A model generated the notes under the pieces. It ran no database searches. It saw nothing but the letters and a program-made list of their open reading frames with translations, and was not told the DNA's origin. Shown one piece after another: positions 9,535 through 16,606 of a stretch of DNA of 16,606 nucleotides. The stretch is taken from positions 1-16,606 of the forward strand of contig JAURQY010000067.1 of NCBI GenBank assembly GCA_030835875.1, given 5' to 3'. The number at the start of each line of letters is the position of its first letter. Position 1 is the stretch's first letter. Origin of the DNA: Nitriliruptorales bacterium. GTDB lineage: Bacteria; Actinomycetota; Nitriliruptoria; Nitriliruptorales; Nitriliruptoraceae. The position numbers and the translations under genes were made by a program.

Positions 9535-10852
9535 TCGGGACCTCCGTCACGACCGCACCGTCACGCAGCGTCGGGCGACCGTGGAGCACGGTATGGCGGG
9601 CACGACCGACGAGCGTCCGGCCGTGGAACGGGGTGTTGTCGGCGCGGCTGCGCAGGAGGGCACGGTCCACGGTCCAGGTCAGCTCCGGGTCGAACACCTG
9701 CAGGTTCGCCGGCGAGCCGGGCACGATCGGACCGCCGTGCCCCCGCGTGTTCCGGACGGTCGCGGGTCCGGTCGTGAACCGCGCGACGGCGGTGAGCGCG
9801 TCCATGCGTCCGGTGCGGACGAGCTCCGTGTGCACGATGGGGAACGCGGTCTCGAGCCCGAGCATCCCGCACGGCGCGTGCTCCCACGGCTGCCGCTTCG
9901 CCTCGCGCCCGTGCGGCGCATGGTCGGTGGCGACCGCGTCGATCGTCCCGTCGATGAGTGCGGCGCGCAGCACCGCCACGTCCGCCGCGGTGCGCAGCGG
10001 TGGGTTCACCTTCATCACCGCGTCATACGCGGCGACCTCGACGTCCTCGAGCAGGAGATGATGGGGCGTGACCTCCGCGGTGACGCGGGTCCCGGCCTGC
10101 TTGGCGCGTCGCACGAGCTCGACACCTCCGGCCGTCGTCAGGTGCGGGACGTGGAGCCGGGCCCCGGCGCCATGGGCGAGGATGAGGTCACGCGCGAGCA
10201 TGATCTCCTCCGCCTCGCGCGGCCAGCCCGGGAGGCCGAGGACCGAGGACATCGCACCCTCGTTCATCTGCGCGTCCGCGGTCAGGACCGGGTCCTCGGA
10301 GTGGTTGCACACGACGACGTCGAACGCGGTCGCGTACTGCAGCGCCCTGCGCATCACGAGGCTGTCCCCGAGCGGGATGCCGTCGTCGGAGAAGAAGTCC
10401 ACGCGGGCGTCCGAGCGCGCGAGCTCGCCCATCGGCGTGAGCTCGACGCCGCCGAGCCCCCTCGTGATCGACGCGACAGGGAGCAGGTCGACGAGCCCGA
10501 CCTCGCGGCCGCGACGCAGCACGAGCTCGATGACGACCGCCGTGTCGGCGACCGGGTCCGTGTTCGCCATCGGCGAGACCGCGGTGTACCCACCGGCCGC
10601 AGCGGCCGCCGAACCGGTGGCCACGTCCTCGGCGCCCTCGCCCCCCGGCTCTCGCAGGTGGGTGTGGAGGTCGATCAGACCCGGGGTGACCCAGCACCCT
10701 CGTGCGTCCAGCACGTCGGCTCCGGGCGACGCCGCGGCGACGTCCGGACCCACCGCAGCGACGACCCCGTCGCGGACGAGCACGTCGGCGACCCGGTCGG
10801 TGCCGCTCGCGGGATCGAGGACCCGACCACCGCTGATGAGGAGCTCGTTCAC
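9527..10852 (-). CDS. pyrC: Dihydroorotase, class I
   Basis: Cyclises N-carbamoyl-aspartate to dihydroorotate, the third step. The 441-residue amidohydrolase has the metal site HTHLREPG (H63, H65), Asp at 156-157 in FFSDDGIPL where class II enzymes carry a carboxylated lysine, H184 in CNHSEDP, H237 in HVPHLTT, and D310 in ATDHAPHG. FSDDG and the length are class I hallmarks. Such enzymes may need PyrB for activity or stability, as in Aquifex; that is known of the family, not shown here. The start is GTG 10852, with GGAGG about 7 bases upstream, overlapping the pyrB stop as GTGA. The frame continues upstream to 11395, but that extension is a pyrB shadow. Confidence 0.96.
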   Translation of the reverse strand: MNELLISGGRVLDPASGTDRVADVLVRDGVVAAVGPDVAAASPGADVLDARGCWVTPGLIDLHTHLREPGGEGAEDVATGSAAAAAGGYTAVSPMANTDPVADTAVVIELVLRRGREVGLVDLLPVASITRGLGGVELTPMGELARSDARVDFFSDDGIPLGDSLVMRRALQYATAFDVVVCNHSEDPVLTADAQMNEGAMSSVLGLPGWPREAEEIMLARDLILAHGAGARLHVPHLTTAGGVELVRRAKQAGTRVTAEVTPHHLLLEDVEVAAYDAVMKVNPPLRTAADVAVLRAALIDGTIDAVATDHAPHGREAKRQPWEHAPCGMLGLETAFPIVHTELVRTGRMDALTAVARFTTGPATVRNTRGHGGPIVPGSPANLQVFDPELTWTVDRALLRSRADNTPFHGRTLVGRARHTVLHGRPTLRDGAVVTEVPNV

Positions 10853-11790
10853 GATGCGACCTCCGCGCGGGTCGTGGCGGACAGCAGCCGGTAGAGGCAG
10901 GCCATGCGGACCGCGATGCCGTTGGTGACCTGCTCGGTGATGACCGAACGCGGGTCCTCCATCGCCTCGCTCGTGAGCTCGACACCACGGTTGACGGGAC
11001 CGGGGTGCATGAGCAGCGCATCGGCCGGCAGACGACGCAGTCGGTCGGCACCGATGCCCCACACGCTGGCGTACTCGCGCGTCGACGGGAAGAACGCGCG
11101 GTGCATGCGCTCGCGCTGCACCCGAAGGACGTAGAGGACGTCGGTGTCGGGCAGCACCGCGTCGATGTCGGAGGCCACCGTCACGCCCCACCCGCCGACG
11201 TCCGGCGGGAGGAGCGTCGGCGGGGCGACGAGCGTCACGTGCGCACCGAGCATCCGGAGCAGCTCGACCTCGCTGCGCGCAACACGCGAGTGCAGCACGT
11301 CCCCGACGATGGTGACGCGGGCACCCTCGACGGTCCCACAACGCTCGCGGATCGTGAGCGCGTCGAGCAGGGCCTGGGTGGGGTGCTGGTGCCACCCGTC
11401 ACCCGCGTTGAGCACCGGCACCTCGACCTCGCGTGCGAGTTGCACCGGTGCCCCTGCGGAGGACGTCCGCAGCACGATGAGGTCGACACCGAGCGCCATC
11501 AGGGTCTCGGCTGTGTCGAGCAGCGACTCGCCCTTCGTGACCGAGGTGCCCTCGGCCGTGAAGTCCACGACGTCCGCCGAGAGGCGCTTCGCGGCGAGGT
11601 CGAAGCTCAGCCGCGTCCGCGTCGAGTCCTCGAGGAAGAGGTTGCAGACGATCCGACCACGCAGCGTCGGAACGCTCGCCCGTTCCCGTCTCGCGATGGG
11701 GAGCATCTCGCGCGCCGTGTCGAGCAGGTCGTCGACCTGGTCACGGGTCAGGTCCCGGATGGCGATCAGATCGGTCAGTGGCGCGCTCAT
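10849..11790 (-). CDS. pyrB: Aspartate carbamoyltransferase, catalytic subunit
   Basis: Condenses carbamoyl phosphate with aspartate, the committed step of pyrimidine synthesis. The 313-residue protein has the carbamoyl-phosphate loop STRTR at 56-60 (in FLEDSTRTRLSF), the lysine loop TSVTKGESLLDT at about 82-93, HPTQALLD at 136-143, the aspartate-binding region around VLRVQRER, and MHPGPVNRG near the C-terminus. No regulatory pyrI is present, as is usual outside enterobacteria; control is expected through PyrR. ATG 11790 overlaps the pyrR stop as ATGA. The bases upstream (11791-11810) contain no Shine-Dalgarno, so initiation probably depends on ribosomes finishing pyrR. Confidence 0.97.
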   Translation of the reverse strand: MSAPLTDLIAIRDLTRDQVDDLLDTAREMLPIARRERASVPTLRGRIVCNLFLEDSTRTRLSFDLAAKRLSADVVDFTAEGTSVTKGESLLDTAETLMALGVDLIVLRTSSAGAPVQLAREVEVPVLNAGDGWHQHPTQALLDALTIRERCGTVEGARVTIVGDVLHSRVARSEVELLRMLGAHVTLVAPPTLLPPDVGGWGVTVASDIDAVLPDTDVLYVLRVQRERMHRAFFPSTREYASVWGIGADRLRRLPADALLMHPGPVNRGVELTSEAMEDPRSVITEQVTNGIAVRMACLYRLLSATTRAEVAS

Positions 11791-12314
11791 CGCGCGTCGC
11801 CGACGACGACCTCGTCCACGCCGTCGGTCTCCGACAGCCGGACGACCACCATCTCCTCGGTCGACGTCGGGATGTTCTTCCCGACGTGGTCGGCGCGCAC
11901 CGGGAGCTCACGGTGGCCGCGGTCGACGAGACACACGAGTCGGATCCGCGCCGGCCGCCCGAGGGCACTCGTCGCATCGAGCGCGGCACGCACCGTCCGC
12001 CCCGTGTAGAGCACGTCATCGACGAGGACGACCGTGCGTCCCTCGACGTCGACCGGCACGTCGGTCGCACCGATCGGCATCGGATCACGGAGTGCGAGGT
12101 CGTCCCGGTAGAGGGTGACGTCGAGCTCGCCGACGGGGACGTCGACGCCCTCGATGGTGCGGATCGCATCCGCCAGGCGCCGGGCGATCGGGACGCCCCG
12201 TGTTCGGACGCCGAGCAGCACGAGGTCCTGCGCCCCCCCGTTGCCCTCGATGACCTCATGAGCGAGCCGACGGACCATGCGCGAGAGGTCATCCGCGTCG
12301 AGGAGGCGCCTCAT
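11787..12314 (-). CDS. pyrR: Pyrimidine operon regulator PyrR (bifunctional, uracil phosphoribosyltransferase fold)
   Basis: RNA-binding regulator that, with UMP or UTP, binds a conserved stem-loop in pyr mRNA; many members also convert uracil and PRPP to UMP. The 175-residue protein has VLLGVRTRGVPIARRL at about 32-47, the PRPP-binding motif VVLVDDVLYTGRTVRAA at about 95-111, and the family segment DRGHRELPVRADHVGKNIPT at 131-150. It starts at ATG 12314, inside the stop codon of a 30-codon leader ORF (ATGA). The bases where its own Shine-Dalgarno should be hold only a short GC-rich inverted repeat (12328-12316). A PyrR-binding loop lies about 105-130 bases upstream, so the gene is very likely autoregulated. 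Confidence 0.97.
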   Translation of the reverse strand: MRRLLDADDLSRMVRRLAHEVIEGNGGAQDLVLLGVRTRGVPIARRLADAIRTIEGVDVPVGELDVTLYRDDLALRDPMPIGATDVPVDVEGRTVVLVDDVLYTGRTVRAALDATSALGRPARIRLVCLVDRGHRELPVRADHVGKNIPTSTEEMVVVRLSETDGVDEVVVGDAR

Positions 12315-12403
12315 CGACGGGCCCCGTCACGCAACTCGACACGTGATCCGACGGAGGGACAGGACGGTCGCGTAGTCGATGTGCGTACGCATGCGCGGAC
12401 CAT
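12311..12403 (-). CDS. Predicted 30-residue pyr leader peptide, coupled to pyrR
   Basis: A short ORF that starts at ATG 12403 and ends with TGA 12313-12311, sharing ATGA with pyrR. It has the strongest Shine-Dalgarno of the region, AAGGAGG at 12415-12409, 5 bases before the ATG. The first five bases of that site are the right arm of the lower stem of the PyrR-binding loop. The peptide begins MVRACVRTST and ends VELRDGARR; it has no family, signal peptide or run of one amino acid. Only 18 of 30 codons end in G or C, far below the neighbouring genes, so its translation, not its product, is probably what matters. I infer it delivers ribosomes to pyrR. It is not a known gene to me; it could be fortuitous, but spacing, coupling and position all agree. 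Confidence 0.7.
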   Translation of the reverse strand: MVRACVRTSTTRPSCPSVGSRVELRDGARR

Positions 12404-12410
12404 CTGCGCC

Positions 12411-12445
12411 TCCTTCCCGGCCTCGCAGGACCGGTCGTTAAAGGA
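12411..12445 (-). promoter_or_regulatory. PyrR-binding stem-loop (binding loop) in the pyr operon leader
   Basis: In minus-strand RNA the lower stem UCCUU (12445-12441) pairs with AAGGA (12415-12411). A 6-base left bulge (UAACGA) faces a single G. The upper 6-bp stem CCGGUC (12434-12429) pairs with GGCCGG (12422-12417), including the U-G pair, and closes the hexaloop CUGCGA (12428-12423). This matches the known PyrR-binding loop features: the CNGNGA hexaloop, the stem GUC/GGC, the purine-rich internal bulge and the CCUUUAA...AAGG frame. The right lower arm is also the Shine-Dalgarno of the leader ORF. No terminator or antiterminator follows, so control is probably translational, as shown for Mycobacterium smegmatis. 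A weak extended -10 (TGGTAGTCT, ending at 12458) upstream is the only promoter hint. Confidence 0.88.
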
Positions 12446-12487
12446 CGGACGTGCCGAAGACTACCAGCGCACAGCGGCGCGGTCCCG

Positions 12488-12997
12488 TCAGGCGATCGCC
12501 TCGGGACCGGGCTCGCCCTCGAGCCGCCCCTCCGCGCGCAGCTCCCGGACGAGCGCGGCGAGCACGCCGTTCACATAGCGACCGGAGTCGTCGGTCGAGA
12601 GGTCGGAGGCCATGCGGACCGCCTCGTCCATGACGACGGCGACGGGTGTCGGCTCGGTCAGGAGCTCGTGCAGCGCGAGCCTCAGGACGTTGCGGTCGAC
12701 GACGGGCATCCGCCCGATGCGCCAGCCTCGGGCGCTCCGCGCGATCCGCTCATCGAGCTCCGGAAGGGTCGCGCCGAGCCCGTGGAGCAGCGTCACCGCG
12801 AACCGGTCGAGGGTCGCTCCGCCGAGGTCCTCGTCGGATCCTTCCTGGCCACGCTCGAGCTCCTCCTGGAGCACGTCGAGCGGATCGACCTGGCGGACGT
12901 CCGCCGCATGCAGGATGCGGAGGACGGCGAGGCGGCTCGCGTGAGGGTCACGCGTGTCATCCCGGCGTGCGGGAGCATCGTCCGGTCGGCCCGCCAT
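12488..12997 (-). CDS. nusB: Transcription antitermination factor NusB
   Basis: All-helical RNA-binding protein that, with NusE (S10), binds boxA in rRNA leaders and keeps RNA polymerase elongating. The 169-residue product has a variable charged N-terminus of about 20 residues, then RLAVLRILHAADV (family [RK]-x-x-A-x-x-x-L-Y-x-x-[DE]). It carries the strongly conserved C-terminal half: MPVVDRNVLRLALHELL, TPVAVVMDEAVRMAS and the DDSGRYVNGVLAALVREL signature. ATG 12997 overlaps the efp stop as TGATG and has no Shine-Dalgarno, which suggests coupling to efp. It ends 84 bases before the pyr leader ORF. Order efp-nusB-pyrR is conserved in actinobacteria. Confidence 0.93.
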   Translation of the reverse strand: MAGRPDDAPARRDDTRDPHASRLAVLRILHAADVRQVDPLDVLQEELERGQEGSDEDLGGATLDRFAVTLLHGLGATLPELDERIARSARGWRIGRMPVVDRNVLRLALHELLTEPTPVAVVMDEAVRMASDLSTDDSGRYVNGVLAALVRELRAEGRLEGEPGPEAIA

Positions 12998-13554
12998 CAG
13001 GCGCGGGAGATGTAGTCGCCGCTCCGCGTGTCGACCTTGATCTTCTCGCCCTTCTCGATGAAGAGCGGCACCTGGACGACCTTGCCGGTCTCGAGCGTCG
13101 CGGGCTTGGTCGCCGACGTCGCCGTGTTCCCGGCATGCCCCGGGTCGGTCTCCGTGATCGTCAGCACCTTCGAGGCGGGCAGCTCGACGCCCACGATGCG
13201 GCCCTCGTACACCGAGACGCCGAGCTCGTCCCCCTCAAGGAGGTAGTCGATCGCGTCGCCGATGGCCTTGAGCGGCGCGTTCTGCTGCTCGTAGGTCTCC
13301 GCGTCCATCAGCACGAGGTCGTCGCCGTCGCGGTAGAGGTACTGGAGCGTGCGTCGGTCGATGATGGCCTGCTCGACGTCCTCACCGGCGCGGAAGGTCT
13401 TCTCGACGACCTTGCCGGTCTCGAACTCCCGCAGCTTGGTGCGGACCACCGCCCCGCCCTTCCCGGGCTTGTGGTGGTTCCAGTCGACGATCTGCTGCAG
13501 CTTGCCGTCGATCAGCAGCGTCATGCCGTTCTTGAGGTTGTTCGTCGAGACCAT
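12997..13554 (-). CDS. efp: Translation elongation factor P
   Basis: Binds between the ribosomal P and E sites and helps peptide-bond formation at polyproline stretches. The 185-residue, three-domain protein starts MVSTNNLKNGMTLLIDG and has the conserved loop HHKPGKGGAVVRTK, whose tip lysine K32 corresponds to the residue modified in E. coli. Later come TFRAGEDVEQAIIDRRTLQYLY (quoted in part), GHAGNTATSATKPATLETG and DTRSGDYISRA, all typical. No gene for a modifying enzyme is in the window. The loop reads PGKGG, whereas the palindromic PGKGP is, as I recall, typical of actinobacteria with unmodified EF-P. ATG 13554 lies one base after the peptidase stop and has GGAG upstream. Confidence 0.97.
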   Translation of the reverse strand: MVSTNNLKNGMTLLIDGKLQQIVDWNHHKPGKGGAVVRTKLREFETGKVVEKTFRAGEDVEQAIIDRRTLQYLYRDGDDLVLMDAETYEQQNAPLKAIGDAIDYLLEGDELGVSVYEGRIVGVELPASKVLTITETDPGHAGNTATSATKPATLETGKVVQVPLFIEKGEKIKVDTRSGDYISRA

Positions 13555-13555
13555 G

Positions 13556-14674
13556 TCAGGCTCCGTCGGACAGGGCGGGAACGAGTCCGCGCTCGAGGTC
13601 GGTCAGCACGTCCACCGTCCCCTCGAGCACGACGACCGAGTCCTCGATGCGGACCCCGCCGACACCCGGGAGGTAGATGCCGGGTTCGACGGTGAACGTC
13701 GCCCCAGGGGGAAGGCTAGCAGCGGAGGGGTCGGTGACCAGCGGCGCCTCGTGCACGTCGAGGCCGATCCCGTGCCCCGTCGGGTGGACGAACGCGTCGC
13801 CGTACCCCGCCGTCGCGATCACGTCGCGAGCAGCGCGGTCGATGCTCGCGACGTCCCCGTCGACCCGCGCCGCCGCCCGCCCAGCGGCGTTCGCGGCCTC
13901 GACGAGCGCGTGGACCTCACGCAGTCGGCTCGGGACGGCTGCGACGTCACCAACCGCAAGGGTGCGAGTCATGTCCGCGCGGTACCCGTCGACCTCCGCG
14001 CCGCAGTCGATCGTCACGAGGTCGCCCTCAGTGAGCACCCGATCCCCCGCCTCATGATGCGGGGAGGCACCGTTCGGGCCGCTCGCGACGATCGTCGGGA
14101 ACGCCACTCCGTCGGCACCGTGCTCTCGGAACGCATGCTCGATGGCGTGGGCGAGCGAGCGCTCGGCGATCCCCGGCGACGCACCTGTGTGCGCGACGCC
14201 GCGCAGCACCTCGGCGGTGATGTTGCACGCACGGCGCAGCCGCGCGACCTCCGCGACGTCCTTGCTCGCGCGGAGACCGGCGACGAGGCCCCTCGTCCGC
14301 ACGACAGGTCGACCATCGCGCGCCGACTCGAGACGATCGGCCTGCGCGAGCGTGACGTGCTCGGCATCCACACCGAGCGGCATGGACCCGAGCGCGGCGA
14401 CGACCGCCCCGACCGGACGTGCGAGCTCGACCTGTGCGACATCGAGGTCGACGATGCGCTCGCGGTAGCGCGCGTCGGTCACGAGCATGTCGTCAGCGGG
14501 CGACGCGCCGACGACGACGGCGCCGCTCGATCCGGCGAATCCCGTCAGGTAGCGCACGTCGACCGGGCGCGTCACGAGCAACGCCTCGCACCCGGCCTCC
14601 TCGAGGAGCGCACGCAGCCGGTCGCGGCGAGCAGCATGGTCCATGCCGGGCAGTGCGCCAGCGGACGACGTCAC
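13556..14674 (-). CDS. pepQ: Xaa-Pro peptidase, M24B family
   Basis: Metallopeptidase that cleaves the bond before proline in X-Pro peptides (aminopeptidase P or prolidase; sequence alone does not separate them). The 372-residue protein has a creatinase-like N-terminal domain and a pita-bread catalytic domain. The five dinuclear metal ligands are visible: D223 and D234 in TIDCGAEVDGYRADMTRT, H301 in HPTGHGIGLDVHEAP, E330 in FTVEPGIYLPG and E344 in VRIEDSV. The start is GTG 14674, with GGAGGAG at 14689-14683; it overlaps the aroQ stop as GTGA. A later ATG (14644) has no Shine-Dalgarno. It sits one base before efp, a widespread pairing that fits a shared link to proline-containing peptides, though the functional link is inference. 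Confidence 0.92.
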   Translation of the reverse strand: MTSSAGALPGMDHAARRDRLRALLEEAGCEALLVTRPVDVRYLTGFAGSSGAVVVGASPADDMLVTDARYRERIVDLDVAQVELARPVGAVVAALGSMPLGVDAEHVTLAQADRLESARDGRPVVRTRGLVAGLRASKDVAEVARLRRACNITAEVLRGVAHTGASPGIAERSLAHAIEHAFREHGADGVAFPTIVASGPNGASPHHEAGDRVLTEGDLVTIDCGAEVDGYRADMTRTLAVGDVAAVPSRLREVHALVEAANAAGRAAARVDGDVASIDRAARDVIATAGYGDAFVHPTGHGIGLDVHEAPLVTDPSAASLPPGATFTVEPGIYLPGVGGVRIEDSVVVLEGTVDVLTDLERGLVPALSDGA

Positions 14675-15123
14675 CCGCGGCGCTCCTCCGCGAGCGCGAC
14701 GGCCGCATCGATCGCGAGCCGGTACCCGTGGGCACCGAGGCCCGCGATCGTCCCTGAGCACACCCCCGCGATGACGGACGCGTGGCGGAACGGCTCGCGC
14801 GCCTGCGTGTTCGAGAGGTGGAGCTCGATGCAGGGCACGTCGAGGAGCTCGAGCGCATCGCGCAGCGAAAGGCCGTAGTGGGTGAGCGCACCGGCGTTGA
14901 TGATGACCGCGTCAGCCGGTGTCGCGCCCGTGACGACACGGTGCACGGCGGCGACGAGCTCACCCTCGCCGTCGTGATGGACGTGGACGAGCTCGGCCCC
15001 GTGTGCGCGTGCGGCTTCCGTCGCGATGGCGACGAGGTCGTCGAGCGTGCGCGTTCCGTAGACGGCAGGATCGCGATGTCCGAGCATCGCCAGGTTCGGC
15101 CCGCTGAGCAGGAGGATGCGCAC
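14671..15123 (-). CDS. aroQ: 3-dehydroquinate dehydratase, type II
   Basis: Converts 3-dehydroquinate to 3-dehydroshikimate, the third shikimate step. The 150-residue protein is normal for the dodecameric type II family. It has GPNLAMLGHRDPAVYG at 8-23 with the catalytic Tyr22, the substrate loop INAGALTHYGLSLRDAL at 75-91, and catalytic His102 in IELHLSN, followed by REPFRHASVIAG with the conserved arginine. Differences from the usual motif are LAMLG for LNLLG and THYG for THTS; the catalytic residues are kept. The start is GTG 15123, with GGAGG at 15133-15129. A perfect 11-bp stem ends on that Shine-Dalgarno. Its stop overlaps the peptidase start as GTGA. Confidence 0.95.
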   Translation of the reverse strand: MRILLLSGPNLAMLGHRDPAVYGTRTLDDLVAIATEAARAHGAELVHVHHDGEGELVAAVHRVVTGATPADAVIINAGALTHYGLSLRDALELLDVPCIELHLSNTQAREPFRHASVIAGVCSGTIAGLGAHGYRLAIDAAVALAEERRG

Positions 15124-15132
15124 GGTGGCCTC

Positions 15133-15162
15133 CGGTCGCGCCGGTCGTCGACGGCGCGACCG
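15133..15162 (-). repeat. 11-bp stem-loop immediately upstream of the aroQ ribosome binding site
   Basis: CGGTCGCGCCG (15133-15143) and CGGCGCGACCG (15152-15162) form a perfect 11-bp inverted repeat around an 8-base loop. It fills most of the 44-base aroB-aroQ gap and shares its last base with the aroQ Shine-Dalgarno (15133-15129). No T-run follows. It may be an RNA processing or stability element, a partial terminator, or a brake on aroQ translation. The repeat is seen directly; the function is unknown. Confidence 0.6.
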
Positions 15163-15167
15163 CGACG

Positions 15168-16268
15168 CTAGCGGGCGGGCACCTCGAGGCGGTCGAGGAC
15201 GGTGTCGAGCACGGCGGGGCTGACGGGGACGAGGGTCGGGCTGGCCAGATCCTCGAGGAGGACCATGCGGACCCCGTCGCGTGCCTTCTTGTCCCGCGCC
15301 ATCGTGGCATGGACCGCGTCCCGCGCGAGCACGGGGACCGCGGTGGGGAGGCCGACTGCCTCGAGGCACGCACGCGTCCGTCGGACGACGGGCTCCGGGG
15401 TGATGCCGAGTTCTACCCCGACCTCGAGTGCGACGACGAGGCCGACGGACACGGCCTCGCCGTGCAGGAACGTCCCATAGCCGGTGAGGGTCTCGAGGAC
15501 GTGCCCGTAGGTGTGACCGAGGTTGAGGTGCGCGCGCTCTCCCGCCTCACGCTCGTCGGATGCGACGACACGCGCCTTGATCGCCGCGGCTCGAAGGATG
15601 AGCGCATGGAGGAGCAGCGCGTCCCCATGGCGGATGCCGTCCGGATCGCGCTCGATGCGCTCGAGCAGCGTCACGTCGGCGATGAGGGCGGCCTTGACGA
15701 TCTCGGCCGACCCCTCGATCCGCAGCCGCTCCGGCAGGGTGGCGAGCACCGTCGGGTCCGCCGCGACCGCGACCGGTTGATGGAAGGCGCCGACGAGGTT
15801 CTTGCCCGCAGCGAGGTTGATGCCCGTCTTCCCACCGATGGACGCGTCGACCATGGCGAGCAGCGTCGTGGGCACCTGCAGGAGCGCGACACCGCGCATC
15901 CAGGTCGCTGCGACGAACCCGGCGAGGTCACCGACGACGCCGCCACCGACGGCGACGATGAGGTCGTCGCGTCCGAGCGGCCATGCCGCGCACGCCTCCC
16001 ACAGGTCCGCGAGCACGGTGGGCGACTTCGCGACCTCGCCGTCGGGGACCTCGTGGACACGCACGTCGAGCCCGGCGATCCGGAGCCCGTCGAGCACGCG
16101 CGCGACGTGCCCGTGCGCGACGAGCGGCGCCTGGGTGACGAGCAGGGCACGTCGGGCGTGCAGCGGGAGCGGTACCTGCGCACCGAGGTCGTCGAGCAGG
16201 TCCTCGCCGACGACGATCTGGTAGCCGCGACCGTCGAGCGCGACCTCGAGACGGGACGGTGCGCTCAC
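15168..16268 (-). CDS. aroB: 3-dehydroquinate synthase
   Basis: Converts DAHP to 3-dehydroquinate, the second shikimate step, using NAD+ and a divalent metal. The 366-residue protein has the NAD-binding GGGVVGDLAGFVAATWMRG at 108-126, the long conserved stretch PTTLLAMVDASIGGKTG at 133-149 with GKNLVGAFHQP after it, and metal ligands E189 in SAEIVKAALI, H252 in NLGHTYGH and H269 in LHGEAVSVG. R-K residues in MARDKKARDG near the C-terminus are also typical. The start is GTG 16268, overlapping the aroK stop as GTGA, with only a weak Shine-Dalgarno. It ends 44 bases before aroQ. Confidence 0.97.
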   Translation of the reverse strand: MSAPSRLEVALDGRGYQIVVGEDLLDDLGAQVPLPLHARRALLVTQAPLVAHGHVARVLDGLRIAGLDVRVHEVPDGEVAKSPTVLADLWEACAAWPLGRDDLIVAVGGGVVGDLAGFVAATWMRGVALLQVPTTLLAMVDASIGGKTGINLAAGKNLVGAFHQPVAVAADPTVLATLPERLRIEGSAEIVKAALIADVTLLERIERDPDGIRHGDALLLHALILRAAAIKARVVASDEREAGERAHLNLGHTYGHVLETLTGYGTFLHGEAVSVGLVVALEVGVELGITPEPVVRRTRACLEAVGLPTAVPVLARDAVHATMARDKKARDGVRMVLLEDLASPTLVPVSPAVLDTVLDRLEVPAR

Positions 16269-16606
16269 GTCATCACCTGCTCGAACTCGCTCGGGGTCAG
16301 CACGTCCCCCGCCTCCATCGCCCAGGCGAGGATGCGGTCGGCGACGTGCTCGGGGTCGTCGGCTGCGTCGACCACGAGGTCGGCGACCGACGCGTAGCGC
16401 CCGCGTCGGGCGTCGAGCACCTCGGCGACGACCTCGTGCAGCGGCGCCGCGTCGGGCCCCGGGCGGAGCAGCGGGCGATGCTCGCGCTGCGGGGCGAGAC
16501 GATCGGCGAGCACGCCGATTGGGACGTCGAGGTGCACGATGACACCGCTGAGCAGCAGGTCGGCGACGGTGTCGTCGCGCAGGACCGTGCCGCCACCGAG
16601 CGCCAC
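16265..16606 (-). CDS. aroK: Shikimate kinase, C-terminal part
   Basis: Phosphorylates shikimate at the 3-hydroxyl with ATP, the fifth shikimate step. Only the last 113 codons lie in the window; the P-loop and N-terminus are beyond the right edge, and the first codon here (GTG, valine) is not the start. The visible part begins with ALGGGTV, the conserved glycine-rich substrate-binding segment, followed by VIVHLDVPIGVLADRL, the lid arginine region REHRPLL, and RRGRYASVADLVVD near the end. These are standard shikimate kinase motifs. It overlaps aroB by GTGA. Confidence 0.93.
   Translation of the reverse strand: MALGGGTVLRDDTVADLLLSGVIVHLDVPIGVLADRLAPQREHRPLLRPGPDAAPLHEVVAEVLDARRGRYASVADLVVDAADDPEHVADRILAWAMEAGDVLTPSEFEQVMT

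Noticed and set aside
10853..11395. N-terminal extension of the pyrC frame
   Set aside because: It is the pyrB gene read in another frame; dihydroorotase homology starts at GTG 10852, which has its own Shine-Dalgarno.
12315..12400. Transcription attenuator in the pyr leader
   Set aside because: No GC stem followed by a T-run and no alternative antiterminator hairpin was found; only the palindrome TGCGTACGCA (12391-12382) and a short repeat before pyrR are present.

Overview
This window comes from a very GC-rich actinobacterial chromosome. The actinobacterial integration host factor gene mihF next to gmk and rpoZ, and the order aroK-aroB-aroQ-pepQ-efp-nusB-pyrR-pyrB-pyrC-carA-carB-...-pyrF, are the conserved actinobacterial layout. 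The NAD-linked dihydroorotate dehydrogenase pair (pyrK plus class 1B pyrD) differs from the quinone-linked enzyme of mycobacteria. That suggests a lineage outside Mycobacteriales, but I cannot name it. Every gene has a recognisable family. No mobile element, CRISPR array, tRNA or rRNA was seen, and no gene-free stretch exceeds 300 bases.

Layout, read right to left for the minus strand. From 16606 to 13556 run the shikimate genes aroK (cut by the window edge), aroB and aroQ, then an Xaa-Pro peptidase. From 13554 to 12488 are efp and nusB. From 12450 to 2489 lies the pyrimidine operon: a regulatory leader, then pyrR, pyrB, pyrC, carA, carB, pyrK, pyrD and pyrF. Together with pyrE this is the complete set of enzymes for de novo UMP synthesis. 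From 1173 to 2463 two plus-strand genes, a 5'-nucleotidase of the NT5C type and pyrE, converge on pyrF. From 1070 to 1, mihF, gmk and the start of rpoZ run leftwards again, divergently from the plus-strand pair.

The most interesting element is the pyr leader (12450-12311). It holds a textbook PyrR-binding stem-loop with hexaloop CUGCGA. The right arm of its lower stem contains the Shine-Dalgarno sequence of an unannotated 30-codon leader ORF. That ORF ends in an ATGA overlap with pyrR. pyrR and pyrB have no Shine-Dalgarno of their own, and each starts inside the stop codon of the gene before it. The sequence therefore predicts that PyrR plus uridine nucleotide blocks leader-peptide translation and so shuts off the coupled operon, with no terminator. 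Other points worth a second look are a probable ATC start codon for rpoZ behind a large stem-loop over the gmk stop codon, a perfect 11-bp stem just before the aroQ ribosome binding site, and the inverted nucleotidase-pyrE block that splits pyrF from mihF.
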